57,775 nucleotides of DNA from Pseudomonadota bacterium (GTDB taxonomy: Bacteria > Pseudomonadota > Gammaproteobacteria > Burkholderiales > Burkholderiaceae_C). This document shows, one piece after another, positions 50,861 to 57,775 of the stretch (its first letter is position 1; each line of letters starts with the position of its first letter). Below the pieces are notes generated by a model. The model worked only from the letters and a program-made list of their open reading frames with translations, made no database searches and was not told where the DNA came from. Position numbers and translations under genes: made by a program. The stretch covers positions 2,886-60,660 of the forward strand of contig JAFEEB010000005.1 in assembly GCA_018241325.1 (NCBI GenBank). Reading direction: 5' to 3'.

Positions 50861-52321
50861 ATGGAACCCAGCGATCCCTTCGACGTCCTGATCATCGGCG
50901 CCGGCGTCTCCGGCATCGGCATGGCGTGCCACCTGGCGCGCGAGTGCCCGCACAAGCGCGTGGCCATCCTCGAGCGCCGCGGCGCGATCGGCGGGACCTG
51001 GGACCTGTTTCGCTACCCCGGCGTGCGCTCCGACTCGGACATGATGACCTTCGGCTACCGCTTGCGCCCCTGGACCGAGGCGCGCGTGCTGGCCGACGGC
51101 CCGTCGATCCGGGCCTACGTCACGCAGACGGCGCGCGCCTTCGGCGTGGACGGACAGATCCGCTTCGGGCTGCGCAGCACCGCGGCCGACTGGTCCAGTG
51201 CGCAACGGCGCTGGACCGTCACGGCGGTGGACGAGGCCAGTGGCCAGACGCGCCGGTTCAGCTGCGGCTTTCTGGTGGCGGCCACGGGCTATTTCAACCA
51301 CGACCAGGGCCATCGGCCGGACTTTGCGGGCGTGCATGACTTCAGGGGCCGGTGCATCCACCCGCAGCACTGGCCCGAGGGCCTGGACTGCCGGGGCCAG
51401 CGCGTGGTCGTCATCGGCAGCGGCGCCACCGCCGTGACCCTGGTTCCGGCCCTGGCCGCGCAGGGCGCGCACGTCACCATGCTGCAACGCTCGCCGGGCT
51501 ATGTGTTTTCACTGCCCGAGATCGACCAGGCCGCCGTCGTGCTCAAGCGCTTTTTGCCCGAGGGCTGGGTCCATGCGCTGCTGCGGGGGCGCAACATTTT
51601 TCTGCAACGCTCGATCTACAAGCTGTCGCGGCGCTTTCCGGGCCTGCTGCGCCGGCTGTTGCTGGGGGCCGCGCGCCGCCAGCTCGGCCCCGGCTTCGAC
51701 ATGGCGCATTTCACGCCCAGCTATTCACCCTGGGACCAGCGCCTGTGCGTCGTGCCCAACGGCGATCTGTTCAAGGTCCTGCGCGAGGGCCGCGCGTCGG
51801 TCGTCACCGGCCAGATCCAGCGCTTTACCGCAACCGGCATCCTGCTGACGTCCGGCGCGACACTGGACGCCGACATCGTGGTCACGGCAACGGGCCTGCA
51901 ATTGCAGACACTCGGCGGCATGGCGCTGGCCGTCGATGGTCAGCCGGTGTCGATCGGCGAGCGCATGACCTACAAGGGCGTGCTGGTGCAGGACCTGCCG
52001 AACTTCGCCACCCTGTTCGGCTACACCAACATCTCCTGGACGCTGAAGATCGACCTGGCGGCGGAATACGTCTGCCGCTTGCTGAACGACATGGCGCGGC
52101 GTGGCGCCGAGGTCGTCACACCCCGCGCGCCGCAAGGCGAAACGCAGGCCGAGAGCATCCTGGCCTCCCTGCAAGCCGGATACGTGCAGCGCGGCGATGC
52201 GGTCTTGCCGCGCCAGGGGCGCGCCCTGCCCTGGCGCGTGCTTCATCACTTCGAGCGCGATCGCCGGCTGCTCCGCCAGCCCATCGACGACCCGGCGCTC
52301 GAGTGGTCGGGCGCGGCATAG
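50861..52321 (+). CDS. Flavin-dependent monooxygenase, Baeyer-Villiger type
   Basis: 486 residues. Two Rossmann motifs, GAGVSG near residue 14 (FAD) and GSGATA near 188 (NADPH), flank the fingerprint F-R-G-R-C-I-H-P-Q-H-W-P, which fits FxGxxxHxxxWP of Baeyer-Villiger monooxygenases. Further family sequence is GGTWDLFRYPGVRSDSDMMT. It inserts oxygen into ketones, or oxidises N/S centres. No regulator or pathway gene is adjacent on the same strand, so the substrate is open. Convergent with LysR. Confidence 0.9.
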   Translation: MEPSDPFDVLIIGAGVSGIGMACHLARECPHKRVAILERRGAIGGTWDLFRYPGVRSDSDMMTFGYRLRPWTEARVLADGPSIRAYVTQTARAFGVDGQIRFGLRSTAADWSSAQRRWTVTAVDEASGQTRRFSCGFLVAATGYFNHDQGHRPDFAGVHDFRGRCIHPQHWPEGLDCRGQRVVVIGSGATAVTLVPALAAQGAHVTMLQRSPGYVFSLPEIDQAAVVLKRFLPEGWVHALLRGRNIFLQRSIYKLSRRFPGLLRRLLLGAARRQLGPGFDMAHFTPSYSPWDQRLCVVPNGDLFKVLREGRASVVTGQIQRFTATGILLTSGATLDADIVVTATGLQLQTLGGMALAVDGQPVSIGERMTYKGVLVQDLPNFATLFGYTNISWTLKIDLAAEYVCRLLNDMARRGAEVVTPRAPQGETQAESILASLQAGYVQRGDAVLPRQGRALPWRVLHHFERDRRLLRQPIDDPALEWSGAA

Positions 52322-52372
52322 CCCACATGCGATCGCGCTTCTGTGCAAGCTGCGCGCCGCAGGCCACGGCGC

Positions 52373-53302
52373 TCACCCCGGCACCGGCTCCATGCCGACC
52401 GGTGGCTTGTCGCGCAACAGCTGCGTGATCACGCTGGCCAGCAGCGCGCGCACCGCCTCGGCGGCGCGCGTCGGCGCGCTGTCGGAGTCCTGCACCACAC
52501 AGGCCGTCAGGTGCAGCGGCGGCTCGATGGGCGTGGCGACGAGCGCGCCACGGCCGAGCAGAGCCTTGAAGTCTCCGACCGGCACGACGGTCGCGCCGGC
52601 ACCGGAGTGCACGGCGGCGAGCATGCTGGACAGCAGATTGGTCTCGACGACGACGTTGGGTTGCAGGCCGGCTTCGGCAAAGGCCCCATCGAGCACCCGA
52701 CGCAGCACGTTCGAAGCGCCCGCCAGCACCAGCGGCAGGGCCGCCACGCGCTGCAGCGGGACGCTGCGCGCATGGCCCGGCAACTTCTTGCGGTCCACCA
52801 GGAACAGCCGCTGGCGAAACAAAGGCATATGCGGCTGGCCCGGCGCCGCCTCCTGCTCGAACACCACCGCCAGGTCCAGGCCGTGCGCGCCGATGCGCGA
52901 CTTCAGGCTCTCGCTGTCTTCGGTCACCAGGCTCAGATTGACGCGCGGCAGCGCATGGCGGCAGGCCTCGATGAAGGGGCCGGCCAGGAACGACGCCACC
53001 GTCGAGGACATGCCCAGGCTCACCGCGCCGGCCACCTCGCCGCCGCTGTCGCGCACGAGGTCCGGCAGCTTCTCGACGTGGCGCAGGATGGCCTGGGCCT
53101 CGCGGTACAGCAGCAGGCCGGCCGGTGTGGGCCGCACACCGCGCGCACTGCGGTGCAACAGCGGCACACCCAGCCGCTGCTCCAGGTCAGCCATCTGCTG
53201 GCTCAAGGCCGGTTGCGCGACGAACAGCGTGCTGGCGGCGCGCGACAGGCTGCCGGCATCGACGATGCCGACAAAGTAGCGCAGGTGACGCAGCTGGATC
53301 AC
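52373..53302 (-). CDS. LysR-family transcriptional regulator
   Basis: 309 residues from the GTG at 53302, which gives the normal start IQLRHLRYFVGIVDAGSLSR. HTH is LSRAASTLFVAQPALSQQMA; the effector domain begins near GEVAGAVSLGMSSTVASFLA. The frame stays open to 53377 but those residues are not family-like. Unusually it is downstream of, and co-directional with, the Bug and AtuA genes it probably controls, rather than divergent. Confidence 0.87.
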   Translation of the reverse strand: MIQLRHLRYFVGIVDAGSLSRAASTLFVAQPALSQQMADLEQRLGVPLLHRSARGVRPTPAGLLLYREAQAILRHVEKLPDLVRDSGGEVAGAVSLGMSSTVASFLAGPFIEACRHALPRVNLSLVTEDSESLKSRIGAHGLDLAVVFEQEAAPGQPHMPLFRQRLFLVDRKKLPGHARSVPLQRVAALPLVLAGASNVLRRVLDGAFAEAGLQPNVVVETNLLSSMLAAVHSGAGATVVPVGDFKALLGRGALVATPIEPPLHLTACVVQDSDSAPTRAAEAVRALLASVITQLLRDKPPVGMEPVPG

Positions 53303-53395
53303 GGCGAGTGGACCCTCACATGAACATGAGCCGATTGTCAGCGCAGGACGCGCGCTCAACAAGCCGGCTGCGGCCACCGGCGCCGAGCCTGCGAT

Positions 53396-54382
53396 TCAGG
53401 AGTCCAGACGAATGCCGCTGCGCCGCACGAATCCGGCCCAGAACGGCGCCTCGTCATGCATCAGCGCGCCGAAGGCCGCGGCGCCCAGCGGCAGCGGCTC
53501 CAGCTGTTGCGCATCCAGAGTCTGGCGCACCTGGGGCGCGGCCAGCGCCTTCAGCACCGCGTCGGACAGCGCCGCCACCACCGCCGGCGGCGTGCCGGCC
53601 GGCGCGACCAGGCCCCACCACGCCGACAACGCGAACGACGGCATGCCCGCTTGCGCGCCGGTGGGCACGCCCGGCAGTGTGGGCAGCTGCTGCGGCGCGC
53701 TGACGGCCAGCGCGCGCAGCATGCCGCCGCGGATCAGCGGCAGCGCCGCGGCCACCGTGTCGCAGGCAAACAGCAACTGGCCGCCGGCCACGTCGCTCAA
53801 GGCCTGGCCACTGCCGCGATAAGGCACATGCACCGCCTGCACGCCGGCCTGGCGCACGAAATACTCGGCCGCCAGATGCCCGATCGTGCCGGTGCCCGAA
53901 GAGCCGAAGGCGCCGCCCGCGCTGGCCAGCCGGGCTTTCAGTTCCGCCAGGCTGCGCGGCGTGTCGGCTCTGTCGGCCGTGACCAGCACGAAGGGCGTGC
54001 GCGCCAGGCCGGCGATGGGCACGAAGTCCTTGTCCGGCTGGTAGCGCAGCTTCGGGTTCAGCGCCGGATTGGTCAGCAGCGTGCTGGTCGTGGCCAGCGT
54101 CAGCGTGTAGCCGTCGGCCGCGGCGCGCGCACCCTGCTCGGTGCCCAGCGTTCCAGCGGCGCCACTGTGGTTTTCCACGATCACGCTCTGGCCCAGAGCC
54201 GCGCCCATCGCGCTGGCGACGATGCGCGCCACCGCGTCGCTGCCGGTGCCCGGTGCAAAGGCGACGATGATCTTGATCGGCCGCGACGGAAAGTGTTCGG
54301 CCGGCTGGGCCCAGGCCGTTGCGGCGGCGGCCGCGAGCAGCGTGATGCAGAGCGCGCGGCGGGTGGTCGTTGCAGTGTTCAT
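53396..54382 (-). CDS. Bug-family (TTT) periplasmic substrate-binding protein
   Basis: 328 residues. Signal peptide TRRALCITLLAAAAATAWAQ. Bug landmarks: IKIIVAFAPGTGSDAVARIV, VIVENHSGAAGTLGTEQGAR and HVPYRGSGQALSDVAGGQLL. It lies 16 bases after the AtuA-DUF4387 gene, a pairing that suggests the bound ligand is a substrate or product of that enzyme. No membrane subunits are adjacent. Confidence 0.88.
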   Translation of the reverse strand: MNTATTTRRALCITLLAAAAATAWAQPAEHFPSRPIKIIVAFAPGTGSDAVARIVASAMGAALGQSVIVENHSGAAGTLGTEQGARAAADGYTLTLATTSTLLTNPALNPKLRYQPDKDFVPIAGLARTPFVLVTADRADTPRSLAELKARLASAGGAFGSSGTGTIGHLAAEYFVRQAGVQAVHVPYRGSGQALSDVAGGQLLFACDTVAAALPLIRGGMLRALAVSAPQQLPTLPGVPTGAQAGMPSFALSAWWGLVAPAGTPPAVVAALSDAVLKALAAPQVRQTLDAQQLEPLPLGAAAFGALMHDEAPFWAGFVRRSGIRLDS

Positions 54383-54398
54383 GGCTCGGCCCCCTTGG

Positions 54399-56480
54399 CT
54401 ACTGCGCCACCGCGTCGGCAGGGTGGTGCGCGTACACCGGCACGCGCAGGGCTTCCAGCACGCTTTGCTGCTGCGCGCCGAAAACGTCGTGTTCGTCGGG
54501 GGACGCCGAGAGGTTGGGCCGGTCGATGGTGATCTTGATCGCCATGCAGCTGTCCACATAGAACGTGCCGACCACCTGCTCGGCCGGCAGGCCCAGCATC
54601 GTGGCCACCTGCGCACCGTGGAACAGGTTGGATCGCAACGCCGTCTCGTAGTCGGCGCTGGAGTGAAACACGATGTCGTAGGTCAGGCGGTTGATGCCGG
54701 CGTTCTTGCTGCGGATCACCACCGCCATGTCCAGCAGCGGCTGCATCGCCCGCGGCTCGCCCTCGGGAGGCGCGTCGGCGATCAGCGACAGGCTGCGGTC
54801 GTCGAGCTCGCCGCGGTAGTCGGTCAGGCCGATGTCGAAGTACCGTGGCCGCAGCGTCTCGTTCTGCACCCACGACGCGCCGTCGGCGCGCCACAGCGTG
54901 ACCGGAAACAGCGTGCCCTGGATCAGCTCCACGTTCTGCAGCAGGTGATAGAGCGACCATTCGTAGGCGTCGGCGGCGTCGATGTCGAAAATCGAACCGG
55001 GCCTGGGCGTCAGCACGTTCGTGATCGTGGCGATCTCCTGCGCATGCCGCGCCGCCAGCCGGGCCGCATCGGCGTCGATGGTGCGCAGCAGGATGGCCGG
55101 ATGCTGCGCGTCGGCCTCGATGATGCGCCAGCTGGCCTGCGCCAGCGCCTGGGGAAAGCCCGCCGCGATCGAATCGAGCGCGCCTTGTTTGACCTTCGCG
55201 TAGTTCTCGAAGAACACCGGGTCGCGCGTGCCGCTGGGCACGATGGCGCCCCACCGCCCGTCCTCGCGCCGAAAGCTCATCAGGTTGGGCGACAGCGGGT
55301 AGGCGATGTTGCCCGCCGTGGCCTTGCGGCCCGCATAGCCGAAGTGGATCAGGTAATGCGTCAGCAGGCTGGCCAGCGTCTCGGCCGCATCCTTCGTCGC
55401 CGCGGTGGTCTCGACGATCAGGCCGAGCTCGCGCTCGTCGCCTTCGAGCGCGCGGCGCATCACGCCGTTGCGGCCATAGACCAGCACGTCGGGCGGCACC
55501 TTGGGCAGATCGGCCGCATCGATATGGATCAGCGACACCTTGCGCGCGCCCAGGCGGTGCGCGCCCTCCAGCTTGATGCTCCACGGCCAGGGTGCGCCGG
55601 CGTGAACAAAACGGCTGCCGCGGATGCCGGCCGAGCGCGCGTCGCGTGCAAAAAATTCCGTCTGGTCCATCAGCAGCACGCCCTCCGGATAGAACTGCAG
55701 CTGCGGATGGCTTTCCTCGTACAGCGAATGCGCGGCGATCGAATACGGCGTGCAGCGGCGCTCGGGGTTGGGCGCGACGAACACCGCGCTGGCGTCGTCG
55801 AACACCTCGGCCACCAGGCAGTCCGAGGGCGAGCCGGGGTCGCAGGCCAGCGCGCCGCATTCCAGCACGTGGCCGACGTGATAGGCCAGGCCAGGGTCAA
55901 TGCCTTTGCGCACCATGTCGGCGGCAAACAGCGCCACATCGCAGCTGCGGCCGGCAAAGATGTACTGCGCGCCGGCGTCCAGCGCGGTGATGATCGGGTG
56001 GATGCCCATCTGGCCGGCGATCACGCTCGCGCGCAGGATGGCCTCGTCCGACACCGGGCCGTCGCCAGTGGGCAGCAGCGCATCGCGCTTGAGCTCGGCG
56101 ATGACGATCTCCGGATTCAGCTCGGCGCTGATCGTCGCCACCCGGGCGCCCTGCACGCCGAGTTCGGCAAACACCTCCCGGGCCACGTCGAGCATCCATT
56201 GCAGGTTGCGGTCGCCGCCGGCCATGCCGCAGCTGCCCAGGATCACCGGCGCACCGGTCGCCAGGCCGGCGCGCACCATGTGCGTGTAGTCGGCCTTGAC
56301 CGCCTCGCGCTCGAAGTACTGCGTGCCGGTGCCCAGGAAGTAGGGGCCGGCGTCCATCGAGCCGGCGTCGGACACGATGGCATCGACGCGGCCCTGGATG
56401 GCCTGCTCCATCGACTCCTTCGGGAAGCCGTAGCCCAGGGCGCCGCAGGCCGAGACGACACGGTAGATCAGTTGGGACAT
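54399..56480 (-). CDS. AtuA-family (DUF1446) protein fused to DUF4387
   Basis: 693 residues. The first about 450 residues match acyclic-terpene-utilisation AtuA/DUF1446 proteins: [37 protein letters not shown] and [19 protein letters not shown]. The last about 105 residues ([20 protein letters not shown] to [18 protein letters not shown]) match DUF4387, normally a separate gene. AtuA takes part in citronellol/geraniol breakdown in Pseudomonas, but its relatives occur in other acid pathways; the chemistry here is unknown. GGAGTG precedes the ATG. Confidence 0.87.
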   Translation of the reverse strand: MSQLIYRVVSACGALGYGFPKESMEQAIQGRVDAIVSDAGSMDAGPYFLGTGTQYFEREAVKADYTHMVRAGLATGAPVILGSCGMAGGDRNLQWMLDVAREVFAELGVQGARVATISAELNPEIVIAELKRDALLPTGDGPVSDEAILRASVIAGQMGIHPIITALDAGAQYIFAGRSCDVALFAADMVRKGIDPGLAYHVGHVLECGALACDPGSPSDCLVAEVFDDASAVFVAPNPERRCTPYSIAAHSLYEESHPQLQFYPEGVLLMDQTEFFARDARSAGIRGSRFVHAGAPWPWSIKLEGAHRLGARKVSLIHIDAADLPKVPPDVLVYGRNGVMRRALEGDERELGLIVETTAATKDAAETLASLLTHYLIHFGYAGRKATAGNIAYPLSPNLMSFRREDGRWGAIVPSGTRDPVFFENYAKVKQGALDSIAAGFPQALAQASWRIIEADAQHPAILLRTIDADAARLAARHAQEIATITNVLTPRPGSIFDIDAADAYEWSLYHLLQNVELIQGTLFPVTLWRADGASWVQNETLRPRYFDIGLTDYRGELDDRSLSLIADAPPEGEPRAMQPLLDMAVVIRSKNAGINRLTYDIVFHSSADYETALRSNLFHGAQVATMLGLPAEQVVGTFYVDSCMAIKITIDRPNLSASPDEHDVFGAQQQSVLEALRVPVYAHHPADAVAQ

Positions 56481-56737
56481 GAGTCACTCCTTGTTTGGAC
56501 GGAGCGAACTGTGTCGCGGCGGCGCGCCCGAGGGAAATACCGTCTTGCGATGCGGCCATAAGCCGACGATATGGCTGGGGCCTGTCAACGCCATTCTTAC
56601 CCGTGCGGACAGAAATCGCGTTGTCAGACCCAAGGCCGCGCAGCCATTGGCCGCGCCGATGGGGGCATATCGAGACCGTATTGGCATTGCGACCGATACC
56701 CCGGATACTTCACCTCCTCACTTTGGAGGACAGACCC

Positions 56738-57016
56738 ATGAAAACCCCCCGTTTCAAGCTCATCCTGCTGGCCGGCGTCGCGGCCGTTGCTGCATGTGCC
56801 GCCTCGGCGCAGATGCCGGTGCAGGACATCGACCCGATGCGCCACGGCAACCTGGCCGCGGCGCAACGGCTGGTGGTGCAGGCCTTCGAAAAGCTGAGCG
56901 ACGCGCAGTTCGACAACGACTCCCGTCTGGGCGGCCATGCGGGGCGCGCCAAGGAACTGCTGCGCCAGGCCAACGAGGAAATCAAGCTCGCCGCCGAAGC
57001 CGCCAACCGGCGCTGA
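56738..57016 (+). CDS. Small secreted helical protein, 92 aa
   Basis: Family not recognised. Signal peptide [20 protein letters not shown] with cleavage near ASAQ. The mature 65 residues are helical: [20 protein letters not shown] and [20 protein letters not shown], suggesting a helical hairpin of periplasmic type. GGAGGA lies 8 bases before the ATG, which fixes the start. It is flanked by convergent icd, so it is probably monocistronic. Confidence 0.75.
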   Translation: MKTPRFKLILLAGVAAVAACAASAQMPVQDIDPMRHGNLAAAQRLVVQAFEKLSDAQFDNDSRLGGHAGRAKELLRQANEEIKLAAEAANRR

Positions 57017-57126
57017 CGCATGGCGGGGCGCCGGCGGCGCGGCACCGCAGCCCGCGAGCACTGGGGATGCGCCGTGTTCGCTCTTGCGGCGCGCGGGAGC
57101 GCCAGCGCCCCGCGCCTTCCAGACGC

Positions 57127-57775
<649 letters not shown>

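Noticed and set aside
54141-56561. 806-codon plus-strand frame opposite the AtuA fusion
   Set aside because: Antisense shadow without recognisable domains.
56484-56687. 67-codon minus-strand frame upstream of the AtuA gene
   Set aside because: It overlaps the expected promoter region of the AtuA gene, has no ribosome-binding site or family resemblance.

Overview
The window is high-GC DNA that reads like a chromosome segment of a Burkholderiales bacterium, most likely family Comamonadaceae. The signs are general porins, orphan Bug-type (tripartite tricarboxylate transporter) substrate-binding proteins, GTP-type PEP carboxykinase, monomeric isocitrate dehydrogenase, and short dispersed repeats built around GCGCTTG..CAAGCGC plus AGCTATCAA. 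No tRNA, rRNA, CRISPR array or transposase was recognised. The family assignment is inference.

Layout. 1-7200: the 3' half of pckG, two small unknown genes, a metallophosphoesterase, UspA, an alpha/beta-hydrolase fold protein lacking the nucleophilic Ser, a flavin reductase, an EamA transporter and the cbpA-cbpM chaperone pair. 7300-12800: small accessory genes (glycine-zipper protein, DUF1330, aldo/keto reductase, VOC protein, MpaB-type oxygenase, two periplasmic proteins). 12981-21332: acetoacetyl-CoA synthetase divergent from a TetR regulator that starts an operon with an ABC uptake system (one binding protein, one ATPase, two permeases), a cyclase-family hydrolase and fumarylacetoacetase. 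Fumarylacetoacetase releases acetoacetate, the substrate of the divergent enzyme, so the two arms fit one catabolic unit. 21483-25600: a zinc-ribbon protein, rsmE, an MFS transporter, an isoprenylcysteine-methyltransferase-like protein and a monoacylglycerol-lipase-like hydrolase.

25945-45031 is the most interesting part: about 18 minus-strand genes in one co-directional run. From its 5' end: Bug protein, MHS-type MFS importer, SDR, cupin, alpha/beta hydrolase, IclR regulator, an SDR with an altered active site, ThDP enzyme, aspartate-dehydrogenase homologue, aldehyde dehydrogenase, two-domain VOC extradiol-type dioxygenase, NicC/salicylate-hydroxylase-like FAD monooxygenase, second Bug protein, 93-residue small protein, Rieske oxygenase alpha subunit, VanB-type reductase, porin and M20 peptidase. 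It looks like a complete uptake-to-central-metabolism route for an unidentified aromatic, possibly nitrogen-containing, compound. A palindrome over the predicted transcription start is a candidate operator for the internal IclR protein.

45193-57775: a nu-class-like GST; an AT-richer island (about 45960-47135) with two lipoprotein genes; two small secreted-protein genes bracketed by matching 25-bp hairpin repeats; a PhoX-type phosphatase behind four GTCAC units at exact 11-bp spacing (a Pho-box-like array); a Baeyer-Villiger-type flavoprotein; an AtuA-DUF4387 fusion with Bug and LysR genes; a small secreted protein; and the C-terminal part of monomeric isocitrate dehydrogenase cut by the window end. 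Several families of palindromic repeats lie between genes, and two copies of one family appear to have become part of the aacS and rsmE coding sequences.
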